Assembly: GCA_902749685.1 (NCBI GenBank)
Contig: CACVKW010000536.1
Coordinates: forward strand, 1-42,045
DNA length: 42,045 bases
Origin: Olavius sp. associated proteobacterium Delta 1
GTDB lineage: Bacteria; Desulfobacterota; Desulfobacteria; Desulfobacterales; JAFDCJ01
Direction of reading: 5' to 3'
How positions within the stretch are numbered: position 1 is the stretch's first letter; the number at the start of each line of letters is the position of its first letter. A model generated the notes under the pieces. It saw nothing but the letters and a program-made list of their open reading frames with translations. It made no database searches and was not told the origin of the DNA. A program made the position numbers and the translations under genes. This document shows positions 34,962-42,045 of the stretch, piece by piece.

Positions 34962-35711
34962 TTATTGACTCCCGTAGCCCGGTATTTTGATGGCGCGTTC
35001 CCAGCGGTTCATGGCCCACACCAGAATCCCCACCAGGGTCACGTAAGCTACCAGCAAAAAGGTCATCATTTCTCTGACATTGACATTGTCGCTCCAGATT
35101 TGACTGCTGACATAAAGCATTTCAGGCACGGCAATGGCAAAAGCCAGGGTGGTGGTTTTGACCAGATTGACCAGATTATTATTCAATGCCGGCAGACAAA
35201 CCCGGAACGCCAGCGGTAAAACAATATGGATGTAGGCTTTCAGGCGGGTGTAGCCCAGCGATTCGGCGGCCTCAATGGTAGAGATAGGTACTGCTTCAAT
35301 GCCCGAGCGAAAAATTTCGACATTGAAAGAGCCGGCAAAAAAAGAAAGCGATATTACGGCCCAGGCGAAATTGCCCATAATCGGCTCGTATCCGCCCCAG
35401 TCATTTTGCACTTTGGGCATCAGGCTGCCCAGGGCGAAGTAAAAAAAATAAAGCTGGACCAGGGGCGGAGTGTTGCGGAAAAATTGGATATAGCCCTGCA
35501 CAATGCGGCGGGTCCACTTCAGCCGTGAACCCTGCAACCAGGCACCCACAACGCCGATGATGACTGATAAAATCAGACACACCGCTGAAAGCCAGAGGGT
35601 GGTCCAAAACCCATTCACCAGACGGACCCGGTCGAAAGAGTCATATATAAATGTAAGGTTTACGCCGGTTTCATCATAAAGCCATCGAAACCAGTCAAAA
35701 AAAGCTTGCAT
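34962..35711 (-). CDS. Amino-acid ABC transporter permease 1
   Basis: 249 aa with about five membrane helices of the HisM/GlnP type: NGFWTTLWLSAVCLILSVII, IQFFRNTPPLVQLYFFYFAL, and the coupling loop EAAESLGYTRLKAYIHIVLP. It sits 238 bases downstream of the substrate-binding protein gene; that gap carries the dispersed GAACCTTGAACCCTGAACC words but no terminator I can see. GGAAG lies before the ATG. Confidence 0.93.
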   Translation of the reverse strand: MQAFFDWFRWLYDETGVNLTFIYDSFDRVRLVNGFWTTLWLSAVCLILSVIIGVVGAWLQGSRLKWTRRIVQGYIQFFRNTPPLVQLYFFYFALGSLMPKVQNDWGGYEPIMGNFAWAVISLSFFAGSFNVEIFRSGIEAVPISTIEAAESLGYTRLKAYIHIVLPLAFRVCLPALNNNLVNLVKTTTLAFAIAVPEMLYVSSQIWSDNVNVREMMTFLLVAYVTLVGILVWAMNRWERAIKIPGYGSQ

Positions 35712-35949
35712 ATTTGCTTCCGCAATGGTTCAGCGGTTCAGGGTTCAAGGTTGGCGTTTTCTCCGCGTCGTCGATAGGATTTTCCTGCTTCGAAATATTC
35801 AAAATGCCCGAATGACATGCACTTATCTTCCCAGCGTGGCGCGGCTAGGTGGTTTCAGGCTACAATTTACTAACCAACAGTTTCGGTTAGGCCCGGAGCC
35901 GTAAATCCTGAACCTTTGAACCTTGAACCCTGAACCCTTTTTTTCTGAC

Positions 35950-36765
35950 TTATTTTTTACCGGAAAATATTTTGTTCATTTTAACGGCAAAAGGTGTCGG
36001 AGCAATGTCATATTTCATTTCCAGTTCAATGATTCGACCGCTGGCGTGCCATTTCATGATCATTTCAGACATCATGCCGTAAAAACGATATTCACCATGT
36101 TTAACGGCCAGTCCCCATGGCGCATCATCCATCGTGGGAAGTGGCATCTCGTAATCAGCCCATTTAGGATCCTGCAATTTGGCGATGATAAATGAATCGT
36201 CATAAACAAAACCGACGCAACGTCCCTGCTGCAAGGCATTGAGAACTTCTGCAGTTCCTTTGAAAGCAACGATACTGGCTCCGAACTCCTTGGCGGTTCT
36301 CTTATTGTAAAATGCCCCCTGAATGCCGCAAACCGGTTTGCCGCGAAGATCTTCCCAATCTTTCAGCCCGGCTTTTTTGGTTGCAAAGACGTTGGTGCCG
36401 GATGAATAATAATTCGGTTGTAGGATGAATACCATTTTGGCTCGATCGGCCCGGTCGGTCATCGTGGCAATCATCAAATCAATTTTTCCCTGTTTGAGAA
36501 ATTCCATGCGGTTGGAAGCCACCACCGGGACCAACTCCAATTTAACCCCGAGCATGTCGGCGACATCCTGCGCCAACTCGGGTTCGATGCCCACGATTTT
36601 ACCGCTGGTGTCACGAAAGCCGTAAGGTTTGTAGTCTGCCTTGACACCGACAATCAGCTTCCCCCGTTTTTTAATATTATCGACTACGTCGGCCTGAACG
36701 GACTGGCCGGCCATAAAAACAGCAATTAAAGAAAATACCAGGATTCTAATCAGTTTGAAATTCAT
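35950..36765 (-). CDS. Amino-acid ABC transporter, periplasmic substrate-binding protein
   Basis: 271 aa. A signal peptide (MNFKLIRILVFSLIAVFMAG, with cleavage after SVQA) leads to a family-3 solute-binding fold: LIVGVKADYKPYGFRD, IVGIEPELAQDVADMLGV, IDLMIATMTDRADRAKMV and WGLAVKHGE. This family captures polar amino acids. The Arg in TDRADRAK corresponds to the residue that grips the alpha-carboxylate. It is the first gene of the operon, with an ideal AAAGGAGG six bases before the ATG. It is followed by permeases, ATPase and two catabolic oxidoreductases. Confidence 0.94.
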   Translation of the reverse strand: MNFKLIRILVFSLIAVFMAGQSVQADVVDNIKKRGKLIVGVKADYKPYGFRDTSGKIVGIEPELAQDVADMLGVKLELVPVVASNRMEFLKQGKIDLMIATMTDRADRAKMVFILQPNYYSSGTNVFATKKAGLKDWEDLRGKPVCGIQGAFYNKRTAKEFGASIVAFKGTAEVLNALQQGRCVGFVYDDSFIIAKLQDPKWADYEMPLPTMDDAPWGLAVKHGEYRFYGMMSEMIMKWHASGRIIELEMKYDIAPTPFAVKMNKIFSGKK

Positions 36766-37142
36766 AACGACCTCCTTTTTGAAAAATTAATTCGTGCCGC
36801 TCCAATACTACTAACTTCTGGTCATGGCATCGTTTGCTTTTTTTTGCAACCCTATTAATTAATGTCAAGTCTAAAAAATAAATTCAATTCACTCCGCAAA
36901 TTTTTTGCAAGTGTTCATACGGCTCGAGCAGTTGATGGTTGTAGCCGATGATTTCGAGTGTCGATATAGTAAATATAATTAAATTCTTACACAAATATCG
37001 CCAAAAAAAGACTCAAGCTAGGGCAATTATGTGCCGATAAATTCCATGATTAAAAAAACAGGGGTGAATTCATGTAATTAATTGAATTTATATTAATTTG
37101 TTCGTTTCGGGGGCGAAAATATTGCAAATAAGGAGAAAAATC
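36766..37142. other. AT-rich divergent intergenic region
   Basis: About 380 bases that must hold the promoter of the leftward amino-acid operon and of the rightward small gene. A TTGACA reads leftward at 36,868-36,863, but no matching -10 box follows at the right distance. A run of eight T at 36,838-36,845 reads as A in the leftward leader. No further structure is seen. Confidence 0.45.
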
Positions 37143-37376
37143 ATGGAGGCAGAGGACTTTTACAGGGTCATCAGCGAATTTGACTTTATTTGTGACGACA
37201 TTGACGAAATTAAAGATTGCCTTAGCCTGACAAAAACAGAGGATCATAAGATTTCGCAAGCCATCATCTGTCTTGAAAAAGCAAAGAAAATTTTAACTGA
37301 TCTTTTTCCGAATATAAAATCTTTAACCGAGGATGTGCGTGAAGATCTGGAAGAAGAGTTCGCGGACATGTGCTAA
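37143..37376 (+). CDS. Small acidic hypothetical protein
   Basis: 77 aa, acidic, all-helical by eye, with no signal or membrane segment. It starts MEAEDFYRVISEFDFICDDI and ends EDLEEEFADMC. The four cysteines (FICDD, KDCLS, IICLE and the last residue) are spread out and do not make a recognisable motif. AAGGAG lies seven bases before the ATG at 37143; an earlier in-frame ATG (37098) has no ribosome site. No family is recognised. Confidence 0.72.
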   Translation: MEAEDFYRVISEFDFICDDIDEIKDCLSLTKTEDHKISQAIICLEKAKKILTDLFPNIKSLTEDVREDLEEEFADMC

Positions 37377-37521
37377 TTAATCCGCCCTGGACGATAGGAC
37401 ATCCAGAGTGATCAAATATTTTTTGAAAACTGAAGAACGTTTTTAGATTCAAGCTCCGGCGGAGTAATTAGGGGCGGGGATTTTGGGACGACCCGCCAAC
37501 TGAAACAGGCAGGCAGCCACC

Positions 37522-38430
37522 ATGGTAGCTAAGATCCTGGCCTTGCGCCACAATTTTGTAGGCCACAAGTTGTTTGTAATATCTTTCAGAAAGTTTATAC
37601 AGGATGACTGTTTTACTTTGTCGTTATCCGTTTCTTTTGTATTCCTGCTGTCAATTATCCCGTTTGCGACGTTAAGTATCCTGCTTGTCGATTTTTTTCA
37701 GAAACTGTTTTTTGCCCACGCAAATTGGACCGGACAGATTACTGAAATGCTTGCTGATGAAATGAACCAGGTCATCCCCTTTGTCTCCAGGGAGTGGATG
37801 AAATCCCATGTGATCAACTCGGATTCCCACGGTTCATTTAGAGTCATCAATTTTTTGATGCTGCCGATTATCAGCGGTCTTATTTTTAAAGCACTAGAGA
37901 CATCCTACCGCAAAATTTTCCAGTTGCCGGCGCGCCATCTTTTGTTTGGACAGGCTGTTTACGTCATCATGAGCATATTTGCCGTGTTGCTGTTTTTCAT
38001 ATCCAACTTTACCTGGATTATCCTGTCCACTTCGGTTACCCAATTTTTAAACACGATCAACAAAACCCCTTATCTTGACAATCTCTATCAGTTGGCGGTA
38101 AATTCGGCAAATTCTCTGCAGATTAACGGAGCCTCGGTCTTGGTCTTGATCGGATTTTTTCTGGCCACCGTTAAGCTCTTTTTGAATGTTAAAATTAAGC
38201 TGCGTTATCAAATTCTAGCGGGGCTTATTTTTTGTATGTTGTGGATACTTGCCCGTAATTTTTTTGGTTATTACGTCCAGAATGTAACAGAAGTTAATTT
38301 ACTCTACGGTTCGCTTTCCTCGGTTATTCTGATCTTGATGTGGATTTTTTATTCTTCGATGGCCCTGCTGTTTTCAATAGAGGTCCTGCACGTGCTGCAC
38401 TGCGGCAACTGGCAATATCGCTGGTGGTAA
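37522..38430 (+). CDS. YihY/BrkB-family inner-membrane protein
   Basis: 302 aa with six hydrophobic segments. Family pattern: FIQDDCFTLSLSVSFVFLLS at the first helix (where most members have a polar-aromatic 'GAALAYYTLLS'-like helix), SGLIFKALETSYRKIFQLPA, then the late segment SLSSVILILMWIFYSSMALL and an end helix with EVLHVLHC. These proteins are widely distributed, were once misnamed ribonuclease BN, and have no settled function; transport or envelope roles are suspected. The start is probable, with AGGCAGGCAG ahead. It stands alone. Confidence 0.88.
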   Translation: MVAKILALRHNFVGHKLFVISFRKFIQDDCFTLSLSVSFVFLLSIIPFATLSILLVDFFQKLFFAHANWTGQITEMLADEMNQVIPFVSREWMKSHVINSDSHGSFRVINFLMLPIISGLIFKALETSYRKIFQLPARHLLFGQAVYVIMSIFAVLLFFISNFTWIILSTSVTQFLNTINKTPYLDNLYQLAVNSANSLQINGASVLVLIGFFLATVKLFLNVKIKLRYQILAGLIFCMLWILARNFFGYYVQNVTEVNLLYGSLSSVILILMWIFYSSMALLFSIEVLHVLHCGNWQYRWW

Positions 38431-38986
38431 GCGTTCGTGTTGCGTGTCGCGAGGCGCGGGATGTGGGCTGCGGGCGGCGCGAGGTGCGTGTTGCGGGGTT
38501 TTGGGCATAGAGCATAGGGCAGAGGGCAGGGGGCAGAGAGTATCGCGTAGATGGCAGGATTCGGGTTGCGAGGTGCGGGTGTATCGATTTCGGATGTTGA
38601 ATTGTTGAATGGATCGTATCCAAATAAAAAATCATGCTGCGATGCCCCTTGCAAATTTACTATAATTCGCTTCTGCAGCTTGGTGAAAAATCTCAATTAA
38701 ATCCTCCAAAGCGTATTATTAGCCACTATCTCCTTAGAATTTGACAGTGGTTTCCAGCACGCCAACTCTCCAATACATCATTATTGTCCTTCCATTGGTA
38801 TGAAAAACCGGATATTGGCTTGATTAATTTCCTAAAATATAGAATATATTAAGCCAACAACTCCCGATTGGTTGATGGTTAATTATTGATTTCCCTCTGG
38901 TATGCCGGACAGCTGAAGTCTTACCAGAATAAGCCGTCAATTGTATGATCAGATGGAAAAATTCGTGATAAATTGAGGACCGTAAT
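38431..38986. other. Intergenic region with degenerate repeats and two leader hairpins
   Basis: The left half (38,440-38,590) is GCGGGTTGCGAGGTGCGGG / AGAGGGCAGGGGGCAGAG-type degenerate text, similar in style to 29,520-29,625. The right half holds two stem-loops: 38,815-38,821 with 38,851-38,857 (TTGGCTT/AAGCCAA) and 38,896-38,902 with 38,922-38,928 (TCTGGTA/TACCAGA). Leftward open frames here are low-complexity shadows. Confidence 0.6.
38815..38928 (+). promoter_or_regulatory. Two stem-loops upstream of the lipoprotein gene
   Basis: Two perfect 7-bp stems with loops of 29 and 19 bases lie 60-170 bases before the ATG at 38,987. If the transcript starts upstream, they would be in its 5' leader. 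They match no riboswitch class I can recognise. Confidence 0.3.
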
Positions 38987-40357
38987 ATGAACAGATATTT
39001 GCGAAGTGCGATCCTGATATACCTTGTGTTGACTTTTTTCGGTTGTACCGGTGGCAAACCTACCCGATGGGGCCACTTTCACGGTGATCCATCGAACCAG
39101 GGCTTTCAGTTAATTGACAGTGGTTTCGCTCTTTCCTCGAGCTGGATTTCAAATCCATACAGAATTACCAGTTCCTCACCTGTTATCGGGCTGGACTTCC
39201 AGCGGCGGGAAGTATTATACATTGGTACCACAAACGCTAAATTAATCGCGATCAGGTCAGAGGATGGGATCGGAAAATGGCAGCGGTCCCTGGGATCCGC
39301 TGATTCTAAAGCCAGAATTGTGTCATCCGCATCGGTTTCAGATAGGGGCGATATCTACGCCATCACCAATCGTGAGACCGATGCCGGAAGGATGCAGAGC
39401 ACCCTGCACAAAGTCGATCAATTCGGCAATCCGAAATGGTCATACGCATTTCCCGACAACGGGTACACCACCGGATCTCCCAAGGTGATTACATCGTCCA
39501 GCGGCACCCTGATTTTCATCTATGTGTCGGTCGGCATGGTCGATGACATACAGGGCGAATTGTTTGTTCTGCGTGATGATGGTGTCCAGGCGAAACTGCT
39601 CGATCATAAAGCGCTTGGAATATGTCGATTTGACATTCCAGGGGCCCGGGTGAACGTTGATGATGTTTTGAGCAATTTAAACCAAACCTGGGACCTGATT
39701 GGTGAATTTCCCGTAAAAAATGATGCGGGAGATGTTGTCCTGCCGGACCGTTTTGTCGACCCCACCCCAGCGGTTGATACCTTAAAGAAAAATCCTTTGA
39801 TTGCCATTGCGGACAATCTATGCAGCATTGGTGTGTTTGAATGGAACGGGGCCGAGTTGTCCGTGCTCTGGCGTCAGGAGCACGGCTTTGATAAACATTC
39901 CTCCACAGCAATTATATCCAGCGGTTTGATGGTATTCGGGCGACGGGATGGGAAAGTCTTGGCCTACGATGTGCAAACCGGTGTCAAAATGTGGGAGTTT
40001 GACGCCGGCCAGGCTGTTTTGGCTACCCCGGCCGGATCCCCGGGCAAGTTGGTTTTTGTAATGGCCAAAGACCACCTCCTGGCAATCAATGCAGCCGACG
40101 GCACGCTGCTGCATGACGCCAATTTTGCAGGGAAATTACCCTTACTGGGGTCCACGCATTCATCCCCTGCTGTCACTGCTAACCTGGTTTATGTCTCGTC
40201 CTTTGAAATGTTATCCACGACTTATGATCTCAAGACACGGGCGTCTGATACCAATTTCCAGGGCAACGGGCTGTCATCAGTTGCCATTGGCCGGGATGGG
40301 GCCGTTTACGGTGTGGCTGTTGACGGCACCATCCGAAAATATGCCGGGACGGAATGA
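38987..40357 (+). CDS. PQQ-like beta-propeller lipoprotein
   Basis: 456 aa. The lipobox LTFFGC puts the acylated Cys at residue 20, so the protein is anchored in a membrane facing the periplasm. The body consists of propeller blades of the PQQ/BamB type, for example LYIGTTNAKLIAIRSEDGIG, VFGRRDGKVLAYDVQTGVKM and VFVMAKDHLLAINAADGTLL. No quinone-protein catalytic residues can be claimed. BamB-like scaffolding of envelope proteins is one possible role; sensing or binding is another. GAGGA lies eight bases before the ATG. It is a single-gene unit, with simple repeats after it. Confidence 0.87.
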   Translation: MNRYLRSAILIYLVLTFFGCTGGKPTRWGHFHGDPSNQGFQLIDSGFALSSSWISNPYRITSSSPVIGLDFQRREVLYIGTTNAKLIAIRSEDGIGKWQRSLGSADSKARIVSSASVSDRGDIYAITNRETDAGRMQSTLHKVDQFGNPKWSYAFPDNGYTTGSPKVITSSSGTLIFIYVSVGMVDDIQGELFVLRDDGVQAKLLDHKALGICRFDIPGARVNVDDVLSNLNQTWDLIGEFPVKNDAGDVVLPDRFVDPTPAVDTLKKNPLIAIADNLCSIGVFEWNGAELSVLWRQEHGFDKHSSTAIISSGLMVFGRRDGKVLAYDVQTGVKMWEFDAGQAVLATPAGSPGKLVFVMAKDHLLAINAADGTLLHDANFAGKLPLLGSTHSSPAVTANLVYVSSFEMLSTTYDLKTRASDTNFQGNGLSSVAIGRDGAVYGVAVDGTIRKYAGTE

Positions 40358-40614
40358 CCTGAAATTGGAATGTGGAATGCGGAATGTGGAAAATAAGAAA
40401 AAGCACAAGGCGCAGTGTGCGGCCTACGGGAAATGCTATATGGTGCAGGGCTTTAGGTATAGGCTGCTAGGGATTGCAAATGTCGAATGATCCGCCTTCG
40501 GCGGACTGAATGTCGAATTAAGGAATTCGATCGTTTTTTTTGCGATGCAATATATTCTAATTTTCCGAAATCGAGGATTTTTACCTTCCCCCTTCCGCAT
40601 TCCCACTTCCGACT
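40358..40614. repeat. Simple repeats and TCCGCC hairpin
   Basis: Begins with GGAATGTGGAATGCGGAATG-like units (40,367-40,390) and ends with the complementary type (CTTCCGCATTCCCACTTCCG, 40,590-40,612). In between, the perfect hairpin TCCGCC-TTC-GGCGGA (40,491-40,505) is flanked by direct TGTCGAAT repeats. The hairpin resembles one part of the 100-bp repeat. Confidence 0.6.
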
Positions 40615-41376
40615 TCAAACTGGGTCCTTTTCCTGCGAAACAGCGGGACCCGATGGCTTAAGCAGATTTAATATCTCATCCCAGTCCTTGACAATCTTTC
40701 CATCCTTGCTTTCTTCAAAAGTATATCGATGCTCAATGTGTTTTTTGGCTGCCGAAATCAGGGCGGCTGATCCGATAACGGCATACAGGTGTACACCTCT
40801 TTTATCTAATTTTTTAAAGGTATTGGGACCTTGCCAGCGCAAAACGGCTGATTTTGGAAAGTCTTTCCTTGCCAGCCACCGTTTGCTGATGTCTTTGCCG
40901 ACATAGCGGCTCAGGTAGATGACCTGATAATCTTGGCTGAGGGCTTTGACGACTTTGCGGCTATCTGCCTGGAGTTTTTCTGAAAATATTGTATCTTTAA
41001 AAGCCCCTTCGACGTCGATGATGATCGCCTTCTCGCTCTTGCCCATGACAAGGATTAGCCCCGACGCGCTGATTCCGTCTGCGCGTGCAGTTATTTCCTT
41101 GAATCCCGGACTTTGGGGGATGTATTTAAAATAGCCGTAGCCGTCAGCGCCGGTTAAAATCTTTTTTAAATGGTTATCATCCAGGTAAAGGTCCACAAGG
41201 CGGCCACCCTCTGAAAAGATACGCCCTTTGGTCAATACCTTGATCCGGATCGGTGTTTGAACGGTTGTCACTCCGTCAAACACGACAACCTCAGCGCGGG
41301 TACCGGTGACGGAGGTCAAAATCAAAGTGCCGCTGAAACAGACCGCCAACATCAATTTGTTGAAACTGAGATTCAT
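40615..41376 (-). CDS. Exported protein with degenerate HAD (lipin/LNS2-like) domain
   Basis: 253 aa. A signal peptide (about 1-28) is followed by an Ig-like or carboxypeptidase-regulatory-like domain (about 30-108, with TGADGYGYFKYIPQSPGFKE). A HAD-like domain follows: IIIDVEGAFKDT (motif I, D121), VIYLSRYVGKDISKRWLAR (motif II with S156, as in lipin/LNS2 relatives) and a C-terminal VIGSAALISAAKKHIEHRY in place of the usual acidic motif. The second Asp of DxD is Glu (E123) and the Mg-binding acidic pair is not evident, so it may bind rather than hydrolyse phosphate esters. It is periplasmic by its signal. No clear ribosome site is seen. Confidence 0.72.
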   Translation of the reverse strand: MNLSFNKLMLAVCFSGTLILTSVTGTRAEVVVFDGVTTVQTPIRIKVLTKGRIFSEGGRLVDLYLDDNHLKKILTGADGYGYFKYIPQSPGFKEITARADGISASGLILVMGKSEKAIIIDVEGAFKDTIFSEKLQADSRKVVKALSQDYQVIYLSRYVGKDISKRWLARKDFPKSAVLRWQGPNTFKKLDKRGVHLYAVIGSAALISAAKKHIEHRYTFEESKDGKIVKDWDEILNLLKPSGPAVSQEKDPV

Positions 41377-41417
41377 ACTGCGCTAATGCTCTCAACTTGC
41401 TCTTACCCTAAATGATC

Positions 41418-41542
41418 GTAAACAAAATGGGATAGTTTTTTATCACTCAGATATTACGATCGATATTCAAGTAATGGACCCAAAGTTATAATTCACTTAT
41501 AGGTGAGTTGTAATTGTCCATTTTAAATCCCATTTTGTTTAC
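41418..41542. repeat. 125-bp MITE-like palindrome with perfect 16-bp inverted ends
   Basis: Left end GTAAACAAAATGGGAT (41,418-41,433) and right end ATCCCATTTTGTTTAC (41,527-41,542) are exact reverse complements. Nested inside are AATGGAC/GTCCATT and an imperfect TATAATTCAC/GTGAGTTGTA pair, so the whole can fold into one long arm. No clear target-site duplication flanks it. Confidence 0.85.
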
Positions 41543-41556
41543 CCTGCGGGAAAGCC

Positions 41557-41640
41557 GATGCCACCCCATCTTCTGCGTTGCCAATGGTTCAGGGTGGGCT
41601 ACTACACCCTCGCCATTGGACGCCTTGAAGCTGGGGTAAC
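41557..41640. repeat. Long imperfect hairpin
   Basis: The core CCAATGG (41,581-41,587) and CAGGGTG pair with CACCCT and CCATTGG (41,613-41,619) around the loop GGCTACTA. The outer part extends the stem: ACCCCATCTTCTGCGT pairs with ACGCCTTGAAGCTGGGGT with small bulges. It lies 15 bases to the right of the MITE-like element. Confidence 0.75.
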
Positions 41641-42045
41641 CTCGACTTTCGCTCAATTGGGGTCTTATTTAGTATTATGTTCACTTCGCGCTAATTTTCA
41701 TGCACGATTCATGTAATACCTTAACCAAAATAATACACAACCTTAAATTTGGCTATATCAAGATTCCGGATTGAGAACATCGCAATCAAGCCGAGGAGGC
41801 CGGATAAAAATGAGGGTGGCGTCATTATTTAGGAATTCTGGGATTAAAAAATCTAAAGTTAGACGTAATCCATATTGAATTCCGCAATTCCTCAATTCCT
41901 AATTCCCCGATTTGTTGTCCTGGTATTCCCTTGCCATTGGAAGATAGGGGACGTCCTTTAGTTATTTAGTTTAATAATTAATGAGTCTGTGATAAAGTCG
42001 AATTATGCCCAGAAAATCAAGGATAGATGCGCCGGGAGCATTGCA

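Larger units (their letters stand above)
41377..42045. other. Gene-free right edge with two palindromic elements
   Basis: Holds the 125-bp MITE-like element (41,418-41,542), the long hairpin (about 41,557-41,640) and AATTCCTCAATTCCTAATTCC simple text (41,880-41,906), which also occurs around 31,325-31,400. No coding region is supported. Confidence 0.6.

Noticed and set aside
36863..36868. Leftward TTGACA as promoter of the amino-acid operon
   Set aside because: The bases at the proper -10 distance are a run of A with no TATAAT-like match.

Overview
The window looks like part of the chromosome of an uncultured, strictly anaerobic sulfate-reducer-like bacterium (Desulfobacterota, probably Desulfobacterales). 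The reasons are a Desulfovibrio-type one-cluster ferredoxin, a 1,420-residue acyl-CoA dehydratase activase, a fused FAD/Fe-S D-lactate-type dehydrogenase, a small Arg-rich 'DRRSGEDRR' protein that I associate with this group, and gene-poor gaps filled with short dispersed palindromic repeats. This placement is inference; there is no rRNA gene. I see no tRNA, CRISPR array, prophage or intact insertion sequence.

Layout. 0.3-4.4 kb: aspartate kinase (-), a secreted ComEA-like helix-hairpin-helix protein (+) with a strong terminator, a coupled pair of zinc-ribbon proteins (M50-like membrane peptidase and scramblase-like) and a small Arg-rich protein. 4.8-13.5 kb (+): FAD/Fe-S dehydrogenase, a PAS-Hpt remnant of a hybrid kinase, an AT-rich PNPOx-family gene and the giant dehydratase activase. 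14.0-17.7 kb (-): a three-gene module with a GHKL-fold ATPase and two proteins of unknown function; two inverted 113-bp repeats lie at 13.8 and 18.5 kb. 18.1-21.9 kb: a small monooxygenase (+), NudC (-), two tandem small paralogues, a TPR protein and a hypothetical protein (all -). 22.4-28.8 kb: a Tat-exported molybdopterin enzyme (+), a Na+/H+ antiporter and an MFS exporter (-), ferredoxin (+), and murB overlapping a MOP-flippase-like membrane protein (-). 29.9-36.8 kb (-): an amino-acid uptake and oxidation operon (substrate-binding protein, two permeases, ATPase, ELFV-type amino-acid dehydrogenase, DAO-type flavoenzyme). 37.1-41.4 kb: a small acidic protein, a YihY/BrkB membrane protein, a PQQ-propeller lipoprotein (+) and an exported degenerate HAD-like protein (-). 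The right end is gene-free but holds a 125-bp MITE-like element with perfect 16-bp inverted ends and another long hairpin.

How the genes work together. The clearest functional unit is the 30-37 kb operon: an ABC importer brings in a polar amino acid, and two oxidoreductases (NAD(P)-dependent and FAD-dependent) probably deaminate it. The best candidate for an undescribed system is the 13,986-17,745 module. Its ATPase has an intact Bergerat ATP site, and the two partner proteins have no function I can assign. The gene order resembles conflict or quality-control cassettes built around GHKL ATPases, but nothing in the sequence proves that role.
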